Assembly: GCA_035517655.1 (NCBI GenBank)
Contig: DATIYJ010000056.1
Location: 1-64,000 of the forward strand
Reading direction: 5' to 3'
DNA: 64,000 bases
From: Nitrospiria bacterium
Lineage (GTDB): Bacteria; Nitrospirota; Nitrospiria; JACQBZ01
Shown here piece by piece: positions 50,991-59,539 of the stretch (within the stretch, counting starts at the first letter, position 1; every line of letters starts with the position of its first letter). The position numbers and the translations under genes were made by a program. A model generated the notes under the pieces. The model was not told where the DNA came from. It saw only the letters and a program-made list of their open reading frames with translations, and did no database searches.

Positions 50991-51403
50991 TGCAGTTCAA
51001 GGCCGCTGAAAAAGTACCCGATCTCAAATTGGGCCGATTCCCGGGAATCCGATCCGTGAACCGCATTGTGCTCGATGTCCGCGCCGAAGTCCCGGCGGAT
51101 CGTCCCCTGGGCGGCCTCTTTCGGATTGGTCGCTCCCATGAGATCGCGGTGGCGTTTAATCACGTCCTCCCCTTCCAGCACCAAGACCACCATCGGCCCC
51201 CCCGCCATGAAGCTCGCCAGGCTTTCGAAAAAAGGGCGCTGTCGGTGGACGTGATAGAACCCTTCCGCCTGGGACTTCGTGATGCGCGTCTTTTTCATCG
51301 CCACGATTTTGAATCCCTGATGCTCGTACCGCTTGATGATTTCCCCGATCAGTTGACGCGAAACCGCATCCGGTTTGATTATCGCCAATGTCCGTTCCAC
51401 CAC
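50984..51403 (-). CDS. ndk: Nucleoside diphosphate kinase
   Basis: 139-residue enzyme that equalises NTP and dNTP pools. It starts (V)[13 protein letters not shown] and has the phospho-histidine in [11 protein letters not shown] at 51403 is chosen: GAGGAG lies 7 bases upstream, and the length matches Ndk; the next GTG at 51400 is equally possible, and an ATG at 51424 gives a seven-residue extension. A consensus promoter is at 51456-51484. Confidence 0.95.
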   Translation of the reverse strand: MVERTLAIIKPDAVSRQLIGEIIKRYEHQGFKIVAMKKTRITKSQAEGFYHVHRQRPFFESLASFMAGGPMVVLVLEGEDVIKRHRDLMGATNPKEAAQGTIRRDFGADIEHNAVHGSDSRESAQFEIGYFFSGLELQS

Positions 51404-51455
51404 GCCGCCGCTCCTCTTCGTCATCGGATTTTTTTTGAAGACCGAAAAACGATCT

Positions 51456-51484
51456 ATTGTAATAAAATAACCCCGGAATTGCAA
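51456..51484 (-). promoter_or_regulatory. Sigma-70 promoter of ndk
   Basis: Minus strand TTGCAA (51484-51479), 17-bp spacer, TACAAT (51461-51456); about 53 bp before the start codon. Confidence 0.65.
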
Positions 51485-51558
51485 CGGGTATTCCGGGCGG
51501 ACTCGGAGTCAATCGTCCCGCCCAAAGAGGCGGGGCGCATCGACTGCAGAGGCGGCAG

Positions 51559-51587
51559 TTGATTTGCGCCGGGCGCTGTGTTAATTT
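51559..51587 (+). promoter_or_regulatory. Putative promoter of the M14 peptidase gene, leaderless
   Basis: TTGATT (51559-51564), 17-bp spacer, TAATTT (51582-51587). The ATG at 51594 lies only 6 bp beyond the -10 box, so the mRNA may begin at the start codon. No Shine-Dalgarno is seen. Confidence 0.45.
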
Positions 51588-51593
51588 TAAAAC

Positions 51594-52412
51594 ATGAAAC
51601 GGACCGTCGTGAAGAAAATCCGGGATTACCGCGAGGTGGTTCAGGCCGTCGACCGCGCGGCCCGTGAAATCCCGTCGCTCCGGGCGGTCGAGATGGGCGC
51701 GGTGCCGGCGGCACCGAAGCCGTACCCTTTTTATCATCTCACGCTGAAAGGCGCAAAAACCGGAAATCCCAAACCGCGGCCGGTCTACATCGGAGGCGGA
51801 ATTCACGGGGACGAGCCGGGAGGCGTCTGGGCCGTTCTGGAATTTCTAAAACGCTACCCGGCGCTTCCGGACTTGTATCAGCGATTCGAGTTTACCATCC
51901 TGCCGTGCACGAATCCGTTCGGGTATGAACACAACACCCGGGCCAACGCCGCGGGAATCGATTTGAACCGTCAATTCAAGCATCCTTCCCCGCCGACGGA
52001 GGTTCAAAATGTCAAGCAGGCGGTCGGCGACCGACCGTTTCTCCTCGCCATGGAGTTTCACGAAGACGTCGATACCCCGGGATTCTACCTCTACGAACTG
52101 ACGAGGGATGGAGAGCCCTCCTGGGGCCGGGAGATGATCGCGCGGATCGGCGCGAAATATCCGATCAACCGGAATGAAGAGATCGAGGGGATGCCGGCCG
52201 TCGAGGGCCTGATCCACCGCGAAAGCGCGGACGACGACTTCCGGAATATGATCGAGCAGCGTCCGGACTGGCCTCAGGCCTTCTACCATTACGCCAACGG
52301 CAGCCGTCACGGCTTCACCACCGAGACGCCGGTCCATCTGACCCGGGAGGAGCGCGCCGAAATCCATCTCACCGCCCTCGACGCGGCCCTCCGGAAATTA
52401 TGGGAATCCTGA
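51594..52412 (+). CDS. M14-family zinc carboxypeptidase-like protein
   Basis: 272-residue zinc-peptidase fold. Zinc ligands are His71 and Glu74 (GGGIHGDEPGG), with the next conserved segment GIDLNRQFKH and a third His probably in AMEFHED. It is in the M14 deacylase/carboxypeptidase group (AstE/aspartoacylase-like). No signal peptide is seen, so it acts in the cytoplasm; the substrate is unknown. It overlaps the DUF4416 gene by 13 bp. Confidence 0.8.
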   Translation: MKRTVVKKIRDYREVVQAVDRAAREIPSLRAVEMGAVPAAPKPYPFYHLTLKGAKTGNPKPRPVYIGGGIHGDEPGGVWAVLEFLKRYPALPDLYQRFEFTILPCTNPFGYEHNTRANAAGIDLNRQFKHPSPPTEVQNVKQAVGDRPFLLAMEFHEDVDTPGFYLYELTRDGEPSWGREMIARIGAKYPINRNEEIEGMPAVEGLIHRESADDDFRNMIEQRPDWPQAFYHYANGSRHGFTTETPVHLTREERAEIHLTALDAALRKLWES

Positions 52413-52918
52413 AAGCGGCCTCTCCTGTGAAGCTGCTGGTCGGAATGATCGCCGGACGGCCGACGATCTTTGAAGAAGTCCGGCCGTTTCTCACCGCCCG
52501 TTTCGGCCCGATCGATCTTGAAAGCCCCGTCTATCCCTGGAACCACACGACTTACTATGAAAAAGAGCTCGGGCCGGATCTGAAACGCCGGTTCTTTTTC
52601 TTCAAACGGACGGTCCCGCAGGATTCGCTGCCTGAAATCAAACGATTTACAAACGCGCTGGAAGAACGGTGGCTCCGGGAAACGGACGAAGGAAACCGCC
52701 GACAGATCAATCTTGATCCGGGATACATCGCCCCGTCGAAGATCGTGCTGGCGACAACCAAGGACTACTCGCACCGGATCTACCTTCGGGACGGAATCTA
52801 CGCCGAGGTCACGCTCATCTATCAGGGAAAGAGTTTCGTTCCGCTCCCCCACACGTATCCCGATTTCCGTTCCGAGGAATACATCGCGCTCTTCAACCGG
52901 GCCCGGGCGTCGATCTGA
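52400..52918 (+). CDS. DUF4416 protein
   Basis: 172-residue cytoplasmic protein that matches DUF4416: VKLLVGMIAGRP at the start, PVYPWNHTTYYEKELG, the highly conserved QINLDPGYIAPSKIVLATTK, then HRIYLRDGIYAEVTLIYQGK and PHTYPDFRSEEY. Function is unknown. It overlaps the M14 peptidase gene and is likely co-translated with it. Confidence 0.85.
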   Translation: MGILKAASPVKLLVGMIAGRPTIFEEVRPFLTARFGPIDLESPVYPWNHTTYYEKELGPDLKRRFFFFKRTVPQDSLPEIKRFTNALEERWLRETDEGNRRQINLDPGYIAPSKIVLATTKDYSHRIYLRDGIYAEVTLIYQGKSFVPLPHTYPDFRSEEYIALFNRARASI

Positions 52919-52960
52919 TTCGCCGGCCGCTTTCCCCCGGAGCCCAAAAATTGTATACTG

Positions 52961-53704
52961 ATGGCCATGGAACCTGCCAACCAACCGCCGACCCGGAACG
53001 AACGGTGGAAATCCGAAAAAACGGGATTGCGCCGACCCGGAACCTCCGCGCCGACCGCCCAGCGCGTCGTTCTCTGGGCTTCCGCACTGATCGTTCTCGG
53101 GTTGACCGTCTTGATCATCGTGAATTTGTCCCGGCCGCCCCGCGCTCCCTCGTCCCCGGGTTCCCCGGAGCCCGTTGAACTGATGACGACGGACTGGGTG
53201 AAGGGACCGGCCGGCGCGAAGACGGTCTTGATCGAGTACAGCGATTTCCAATGTCCCGCCTGCGGGAGCTATCATCCGATCCTCCGGAAGCTTCTCGCCG
53301 AATTCGGCGACCGGATGCGGTTCGCCTATCGTCACTTCCCGCTGAAACAACACCCGAATGCCGAACCGGCCGCGCGGGCGGCGGAAGCGGCCGGAAGGCA
53401 GGGAAAGTTCTGGGAGATGCACGACCTGCTTTTCGAGGGCCAGTCGACCTGGTCGGACTTGGCCGACGCGGAAGGAATCTTCGACGGTTACGCCCGTCGA
53501 CTGGGCCTCGACCTGGCGCGGTTCCACGCGGACTTGAATTCGGCCGAGCTTCGGAAGACGATCGAAGAAGACCGACGAAGCGGATCCCGGCTGAACCTGC
53601 CGGGCACTCCAAGCTTCTTCCTCAACGGAACGTTGATCTTAAATCCCGAGGGCTATGATGAATTCCGCAAAATTCTTCAGCAGTCCGTCCGGCAAGACCC
53701 CTAG
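52961..53704 (+). CDS. Membrane-anchored DsbA-like thiol oxidoreductase
   Basis: 247-residue protein with a cytoplasmic N-terminus, one membrane helix (about residues 36-56) and a periplasmic DsbA/thioredoxin_4 domain. The active site is CPAC (Cys98, Cys101) in SDFQCPACGSYHP. The cis-proline is in LPGTPSFFLNG. It probably introduces disulfides. The VKOR gene overlaps its end by 50 bp and should be its re-oxidising partner. Confidence 0.9.
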   Translation: MAMEPANQPPTRNERWKSEKTGLRRPGTSAPTAQRVVLWASALIVLGLTVLIIVNLSRPPRAPSSPGSPEPVELMTTDWVKGPAGAKTVLIEYSDFQCPACGSYHPILRKLLAEFGDRMRFAYRHFPLKQHPNAEPAARAAEAAGRQGKFWEMHDLLFEGQSTWSDLADAEGIFDGYARRLGLDLARFHADLNSAELRKTIEEDRRSGSRLNLPGTPSFFLNGTLILNPEGYDEFRKILQQSVRQDP

Positions 53705-54128
53705 CCGGGTTCCCGCCGCGTTCCTGATCCTCAGCTTGATCGGTTTTGCGGACGCGACCTTTCTGACCGTAAAACACTATGCCGGAGGACCGCTGAACTG
53801 CTCCATCTTTGAAGGCTGCGAAAAGGTCACGACCGGTCCCTACGCGAGCCTCGTCGGCATCCCGCTGTCCCTTCTGGGCGCGGCGTACTATCTTGCGATC
53901 TTTCTGCTCACGATCGCCTATCTGGACACACGACGGGGCGGCATTTTGTATTTTACGGCCGGCATGACCTTCGTCGGGTTCGCGGCATCGGCCTGGTTCG
54001 TCTATCTTCAGCTCTTTGTCATCCGCGCCGTCTGCCCGTATTGCATGGTGTCGGCCCTGACCTCGACGGTCCTGTTTATTCTGGGGGGGATCGCGCTTCG
54101 ATCGCGGACGCCCTCCGAAGGCGGTTGA
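53655..54128 (+). CDS. VKOR-family disulfide-regenerating membrane protein
   Basis: 157-residue, four-helix membrane protein of the vitamin K epoxide reductase family. Cys49 and Cys55 form the loop pair, Cys127 and Cys130 (CPYC) the quinone-proximal pair. It passes electrons from DsbA to quinone. The start at 53655 is an overlap of 50 bp with the DsbA gene, supported by GAGGG before ATGATG. The pair replaces DsbB of E. coli. Confidence 0.88.
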   Translation: MMNSAKFFSSPSGKTPSRVPAAFLILSLIGFADATFLTVKHYAGGPLNCSIFEGCEKVTTGPYASLVGIPLSLLGAAYYLAIFLLTIAYLDTRRGGILYFTAGMTFVGFAASAWFVYLQLFVIRAVCPYCMVSALTSTVLFILGGIALRSRTPSEGG

Positions 54129-54197
54129 CTCCCGGCGGTTGCTTATGCCAAGTTAGAAGAAACAAAACGCGGAGCCTCCGACAAGAGGACGGACGAC

Positions 54198-54677
54198 ATG
54201 CGGATCACAAAGCACAAAATCGTGACAATCGATTACACCCTGACCAACGGGAAGGGATCGGTTCTGAACAGCTCCATCGGGGGCGAGCCGTTCACCTACA
54301 TTCAAGGCATCGGGAGCATCCTCCCCGACCTCGAAGGCGCGCTGGAGGGGAAAAACCCCGGCGACCGGTTCACCGTCCGGATCCCCCCCGAAAAGGGCTA
54401 CGGGCCGAGAAATGAATCGTTGACGCGGGTCGTCTCAAAAGACCGATTCAAGGGCGTCGAGGAACTCCGCGCCGGCATGCAGTTCGAAGCCCGGACGGAG
54501 GACGGGAAACACATGCTGACGATCGTCGGGATCGACGGGAACGACGTGACGATCGACGCCAATCATCCGCTCGCCGGGGAAACCCTGAACTTCGACGTCA
54601 CGGTCCGCGACGTCCGCGAGGCCACAAACGAGGAGCTCACCCACGGCCACCCCCATGGTCCGGACACGGACCATTAA
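54198..54677 (+). CDS. slyD: SlyD-like FKBP-type peptidyl-prolyl isomerase
   Basis: 159-residue FKBP with the insert-in-flap domain. IVTIDYTLTNGKGSVLNSS starts the FKBP fold, PPEKGYGPRNES opens the flap, and ANHPLAGETLNFDVTVRDVREAT closes it. The C-terminal tail HGHPHGPDTDH is His-rich and may bind nickel, like SlyD. No signal peptide. It could help folding of redox or metal proteins. Confidence 0.9.
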   Translation: MRITKHKIVTIDYTLTNGKGSVLNSSIGGEPFTYIQGIGSILPDLEGALEGKNPGDRFTVRIPPEKGYGPRNESLTRVVSKDRFKGVEELRAGMQFEARTEDGKHMLTIVGIDGNDVTIDANHPLAGETLNFDVTVRDVREATNEELTHGHPHGPDTDH

Positions 54678-54688
54678 GGTCCGCTCGA

Positions 54689-56329
54689 ATGCCGGATGAT
54701 CTGAAACGGGTCCTGGCCTACCATCAAGCCGGCAAACACCGGCTGGACCGGTACGCCCCGGGACCGCACAACCTTGATTGGGGAACGCAGCCCGATCCTT
54801 TTCGCCGATATACCGGCGCGCCGTTGATCCGACTGGAGCACGTCCCGCCCGAAGACCTCCCGTTGTACGAGCCCTCCTTTATGGAAGGCCGGCTTCCGGT
54901 CCAACCGCTCGATCGGATGAGCGTGTCTCAACTCTTCTATGACAGTCTGGCGATCTCGGCCTGGAAAAAGGCCGGCGACGTGAGCTGGGCGCTCCGCGTC
55001 AATCCGTCCAGCGGCAATCTCCATCCCACCGAAGGCTACCTGATCTGCGGTCCGATTTCCGGGCTGTGTGACCGCCCGATGGTCTGTCACTATGCCCCGA
55101 AGATCCATGCCCTGGAGCGGCGCGTCGAGTTTTCCCTGGAAAGCTGGAAGGGCCTCACGGCTCGGCTTCCGGAGGATGCGATTCTGGTGGGATTGACCTC
55201 GATTCATTGGCGCGAGGCCTGGAAATACGGAGAGCGTGCGTTCCGCTACTGCCAGCACGATGCGGGCCATGCGATCGCCGCTATCAGTCTGGCCGCGGCC
55301 GGTCTCGGATGGAAAGCGACGCTGCTGGACGAACTTTCAACCGATTCCCTCGCCGACCTGCTGGGCGTCTTCGATCCTCAAGGCGTCGAGGCGGAGCAGC
55401 CCGAATGCCTCCTGGCCGTCTCACCGCAGGGAAAGAGCGGGATCGAGCCGGCGCTTCCTTTAGAGGTGACTGAAAACTTCAAGAGATTTCACTGGCAAGG
55501 CCGCCCCAACCGGCTCAGCCCCGGCCATGTTGAGTGGCCGATGATCGAGGAGACGGCGGCCGCGACGCGGAAACCCGTAACCCGTCGCATCGACGGAACG
55601 GTCGTGGCGACGGGCGGACTCCCGGAGGGCGAACCGGCGCCGATCTCCTTTCGAAAGATGATCCATCAACGCCGGAGTTGTCTGGCCTTAAACGGGCGGA
55701 CCGGAATCACGCGGGATGCGCTCTATCACATCCTGATGAAGACCCTTCCGGCGCCCGGACGATTTCCATTCAACACGATCCCGTGGCCGCCCCGCATCCA
55801 CCTCGCCCTCTTCCTTCACCGCGTGCAGAACCTCGACCCCGGCATCTATTTTCTGGTCCGGGATCCGTCCCGGATGAAGTTGTTATCGTCGGCCATGAAG
55901 AAGGAGTTCGCCTGGGAAAAACCCGAAGGCTGCCCGCCGGCCCTTGAGTTCCATCGTCTTTTAACCGGCGACACGAGAGAAATCTCGCAGCAGATCGCCT
56001 GCCATCAGGAGATCGCGTCGGACGGCTGCTTCAGCCTCGGCATGATCGCGGATTTCGAAAAGCCGTTGAATGAGTACGGCGCTTGGTTTTATCCGAGACT
56101 GTTTTGGGAATCCGGACTGGTCGGCCAGGTGCTCTATCTCGAAGCCGAGTCCCTGGGCCTGCGGGGCACCGGCATCGGCTGTTTCTTCGACGATCCGATG
56201 CATTCGTTCCTGGGACTGGAGGGATTTAAATATCAGGACCTGTATCACTTCACGATGGGAGGACACGTCGAAGACCCGCGGCTCACCACCCTTCCGGCCT
56301 ACCCGTCCACTTCAGGGAATCCGGAATAA
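54689..56329 (+). CDS. SagB/ThcOx-family nitroreductase-like dehydrogenase, two-domain
   Basis: 546-residue protein with two nitroreductase-like halves. The first contains SAWKKAGDVSWALRVNPSSGNLHPTEGY (FMN-binding Arg/Asn-Pro-Ser-Ser-Gly); the second MIHQRRSCLALNGRTGITRDALY. SagB and ThcOx oxidise azolines in modified peptides, but this gene is not accompanied by a cyclodehydratase or precursor peptide. It is probably an FMN redox enzyme with unknown substrate. Confidence 0.75.
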   Translation: MPDDLKRVLAYHQAGKHRLDRYAPGPHNLDWGTQPDPFRRYTGAPLIRLEHVPPEDLPLYEPSFMEGRLPVQPLDRMSVSQLFYDSLAISAWKKAGDVSWALRVNPSSGNLHPTEGYLICGPISGLCDRPMVCHYAPKIHALERRVEFSLESWKGLTARLPEDAILVGLTSIHWREAWKYGERAFRYCQHDAGHAIAAISLAAAGLGWKATLLDELSTDSLADLLGVFDPQGVEAEQPECLLAVSPQGKSGIEPALPLEVTENFKRFHWQGRPNRLSPGHVEWPMIEETAAATRKPVTRRIDGTVVATGGLPEGEPAPISFRKMIHQRRSCLALNGRTGITRDALYHILMKTLPAPGRFPFNTIPWPPRIHLALFLHRVQNLDPGIYFLVRDPSRMKLLSSAMKKEFAWEKPEGCPPALEFHRLLTGDTREISQQIACHQEIASDGCFSLGMIADFEKPLNEYGAWFYPRLFWESGLVGQVLYLEAESLGLRGTGIGCFFDDPMHSFLGLEGFKYQDLYHFTMGGHVEDPRLTTLPAYPSTSGNPE

Positions 56330-56359
56330 TCGAACCGGAGCCGATTAGACCCGCCGTGA

Positions 56360-57097
56360 TCAGTAAAGATGCCGTCCGCCGTCCACGCGGATGCATTCGC
56401 CCGTGACGAAGTCGGTCTCGATCAAAAAGAGAACCGCCTTCGCGATCTCTTCCGGCCCTCCCCACCGTCCCAGCGGCGTGGCCCGTTGGACCGCGCGGTT
56501 CTCCTTGGCCGACAGATCCGGCGGCGGCAGGATCGGCCCCGGCGCGATCGCGTTCACCAGAATCTCCGGCGCAAGTTCCAGGGCCAGCGCCTGGGTCAGA
56601 CCGACGACGCCCGACTTCGAAACGTAATACGGGAGATACTCTTTATACCGAGGCCGCCCGCTGGCCGCGACCCAATCCGAGAAATGGATGATGCGCCCCT
56701 CTCCCCGCCGCCTCATCCACGGCGCGCACCGCAGTGAAAGGAGGTAGGCGCTTTCCAGATTCGCCGCCATGTTTTTTTTCCAGACGCCGGCGTCGAGCGA
56801 CGCGAGGGACGTCTTTTCGTAGATCGAGGCCAGGTTGACCAGAATATCCAATCCTCCGAAGACCGAGGCCGCTCTCTCGACCGCATGGACGAGGTCGGCC
56901 GGCTTTGTCAGATCGGCGCGCAGCGCCAGCCCCCGGACGCCCAGGGCCCGCGTTTCCTCTACCGTCTCTTCGGCGCTGGTCTTCGAGGTCCGGTACGTCA
57001 TGGCCACATTCGCGCCGTGACGGGCCAGGACCGCGGCGACGACCTGACCGATCCTCGCGCCTCCCGTGATCAATGCCGCTTTGCCGTTCAATTCCAC
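56360..57097 (-). CDS. Short-chain dehydrogenase/reductase (SDR)
   Basis: 245 residues from the GTG at 57097, which has GGGAGGG 5 bases upstream; a longer frame to 57187 is rejected. The NAD(P) motif ALITGGARIGQVVAAVLARHGANVAMTYR, active-site serine (FSDWVAASG) and YxxxK (YYVSKSG) are all present. It resembles FolM/pteridine reductase-type SDRs, which could reduce dihydrofolate or dihydrobiopterin. No folate genes are adjacent except folC at 59540-60847. Confidence 0.78.
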   Translation of the reverse strand: MELNGKAALITGGARIGQVVAAVLARHGANVAMTYRTSKTSAEETVEETRALGVRGLALRADLTKPADLVHAVERAASVFGGLDILVNLASIYEKTSLASLDAGVWKKNMAANLESAYLLSLRCAPWMRRRGEGRIIHFSDWVAASGRPRYKEYLPYYVSKSGVVGLTQALALELAPEILVNAIAPGPILPPPDLSAKENRAVQRATPLGRWGGPEEIAKAVLFLIETDFVTGECIRVDGGRHLY

Positions 57098-57214
57098 GGA
57101 CGCCCTCCCCGGGCGACCCAACCGGGCCCGCTTGCATGAAGATTCCGCCACAATACCCAACCGGTCCCCGCGTGTCAAGCAGCCCAAGGCCGACAGGCGA
57201 GCGGCATCCCCGCC

Positions 57215-59413
57215 TTAAAAGACGAACGCCCCCGCACGCGACATATCCGCGGGACGGAGCGTGATCATAAAGTTGTACATACTCCGATCGGGAAGACGCT
57301 CATAAGAAATCGCGAGGCCCAGACATTGGCCGATGTATTTCAAACCGTAATCGCTTTCTGTGATGGCCCGGTCCTGGATGTCGTAGTATTCCTTGGCGGA
57401 CAGGATTACTTTGCCGGGCAACTCGATCTGGGTCTCCGCCGTTAGAAAACGGATCAGAGGGGCCGGAAGGTCGTACCAAAAGTCCGGATTTACCGGTCCG
57501 AGGGGATTGAAGGGATCCCCGCGCGGGGTCAACGCCCCGTCGCGGGTGTAGCGCTGCCCGACCTTGATCGTCCAGGGACGCGAAACTTGAAGCTGAAGAT
57601 CGGTGTCGAACGAAACCGTTTTGTGCCGGTAGAGATCGTAGAAGGTGTCCATGTCCACGCTCGTTCCGGTCCACGGCCGGAAAATGGACTCCGATCGGAC
57701 GTTGGACAACGGACGCGACGGGCCGGGGTCCGCGATCAGACGCCGGGCGTGGATATCATAGGTCTGCGTGAGCTTCCAGAAGATCCATTCCCAGGAGGAC
57801 GGCTTTTCAGGATGGGTATGGTCCTCCGAGGCCAGCCGGTTCGTCAACGAATACGTCACATCGTTCTTTCGGGGCAGTTGATCGATATCGTCGAAATGGG
57901 GCAGCCGGGTTTGATCCACGAAGGGAACGTATTCATAGACCACGGACGGCTCGATGGAATGAACGAACTGACGGGGACCGGAGGATTCGAACATTTTATA
58001 GACCCGGGTGTTGGCTCCCATGTCCAGGACCTCGACGCCTCTCACCGTCGGCGAATCGGACTCCAGGTCGCGGCTGTACCAGGTTTCCCGGAAACCGGCG
58101 CGCGGGGTCAGGACGAGGCCGTCGAGATTGATGCGCGTCCATACACGCGGAAAAAGGTCGAGGCGCTGGGCGCGGATCAATCCGGCCGCTTCGTCTTCCC
58201 GCGCCCGCCAGAAGTTGTCGGCCGTCGCGTCCAATCCCACATAAAAGGGCGAATCGCCCAGCCGGTATTCCCGAAGCGTATAACCCAGCTCGGGAAGCTC
58301 CTGCAGCGTGGTGTCGCTGGCCGTCACCAGGTCCCGCGTCATCCGGGCCAGCAGGTAGAGCTCTTGGTTGTCCCAGCGCCGGAAGATGACGAAGGTCGAT
58401 TCCATGCTCTGCTGGACCCGGTCCGCCGTCGTGGCGCTGAGGTCCCGCAGCTGGTTGATGTCGCTGATCATGTGAACGTCCAGCCGGGCCTGGAAATCGG
58501 TCGAGAAGCGCTGGACGTGTTGAAAGTCCGTCTCGGTCCGTTTGCTTTCGGTGATATGGTCGTCGAAGATGCTGTAGTGCAGCTCCCCTTCGGACTCCCG
58601 GCTGAGCTTGTAGCGGTATTCGAGGCCCAACCCGGTCCCCCGGATGCTTCGGAAATCCACCGAAAGGGTCATGTCCTGGCTGGGACTGATGGCCCAGTAG
58701 AAGGCCTGATTCACCCCCAATCCGTCCGTGCTGTTGTAGCCGAACCGGGTCGGCAGGAAACCGCTTTGGCGATCCGTGCCGACCGGAAAAGACAGATAAG
58801 GCGTGTACAGGACCGGGACGTCTTTGATATAGAGGATCACATTATGGGCCACCAGGTATTGGCCCGTATCCACGCGGGCGGCATTCCCGCGGAATCGCCA
58901 GAGCGGAGCTTCCCCGTCCTGCGTGTCGCACGAGGTGAGGGACCAGGCCTTCAATTCATAATGGCCCTCCCCCACCTTGTCCATGGTGACCGCGTTGATA
59001 TGATAATTATCCTTTTTGACGAAGAGCTGCCCCGGCACGGCCGTGCCGTTTTTGCTGTTGAGATTGTAATCGAGCCGGTCCCCGGAAACGACGTTGTCGC
59101 CGTCGCGCAAAACCGCATGACCGGTGGCCTTGACCTGCCCGCTTCCATGGTCTAGGGTGACATGATCGGCCGTCAGATGGGTGGTCCCTTGAACCACATT
59201 GACGGAGCCGTCCGCGATATACAGATCCGAGTCCTTGAGGTACTGGACCTGATCGGCCGTGATCTCGATCGGCTGATCGCTTTTTTTCGAAGCGTCCCTG
59301 GACGAGGGGACCAATTGGGCGATTCCCGACCATGACGGCGGGGATACGAAGAGGACCAACGACAAGGCGGACACCGCGCCGATTGCTCGAACCCACCGCG
59401 GGCCGCCCGTCAT
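57215..59413 (-). CDS. lptD: LPS-assembly protein LptD (OstA)
   Basis: About 732 residues from the ATG at 59413 (an earlier in-frame ATG at 59521 gives no better signal). The N-terminal OstA/LptA-like domain (IEITADQVQYLKDSDLYIADGSVNVVQG and GHAVLRDGDNVVSGDRLDYNL) precedes the C-terminal LptD barrel. It inserts LPS into the outer leaflet. The length is close to that of other LptD. It lies in the same operon as folC, accD and the MBL-fold gene. Confidence 0.92.
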   Translation of the reverse strand: MTGGPRWVRAIGAVSALSLVLFVSPPSWSGIAQLVPSSRDASKKSDQPIEITADQVQYLKDSDLYIADGSVNVVQGTTHLTADHVTLDHGSGQVKATGHAVLRDGDNVVSGDRLDYNLNSKNGTAVPGQLFVKKDNYHINAVTMDKVGEGHYELKAWSLTSCDTQDGEAPLWRFRGNAARVDTGQYLVAHNVILYIKDVPVLYTPYLSFPVGTDRQSGFLPTRFGYNSTDGLGVNQAFYWAISPSQDMTLSVDFRSIRGTGLGLEYRYKLSRESEGELHYSIFDDHITESKRTETDFQHVQRFSTDFQARLDVHMISDINQLRDLSATTADRVQQSMESTFVIFRRWDNQELYLLARMTRDLVTASDTTLQELPELGYTLREYRLGDSPFYVGLDATADNFWRAREDEAAGLIRAQRLDLFPRVWTRINLDGLVLTPRAGFRETWYSRDLESDSPTVRGVEVLDMGANTRVYKMFESSGPRQFVHSIEPSVVYEYVPFVDQTRLPHFDDIDQLPRKNDVTYSLTNRLASEDHTHPEKPSSWEWIFWKLTQTYDIHARRLIADPGPSRPLSNVRSESIFRPWTGTSVDMDTFYDLYRHKTVSFDTDLQLQVSRPWTIKVGQRYTRDGALTPRGDPFNPLGPVNPDFWYDLPAPLIRFLTAETQIELPGKVILSAKEYYDIQDRAITESDYGLKYIGQCLGLAISYERLPDRSMYNFMITLRPADMSRAGAFVF

Positions 59414-59539
59414 TTCAAAGGCCCCGAACCGGTTTTCGGACGGATCGCGCCATGGCGGAGCCGCCGCGGCACGCCCCCTTCGGGGACTTCCGGCACGATA
59501 TATCCTGGATGTGGATTCCAAGCCCCCGGCCCCAACACG

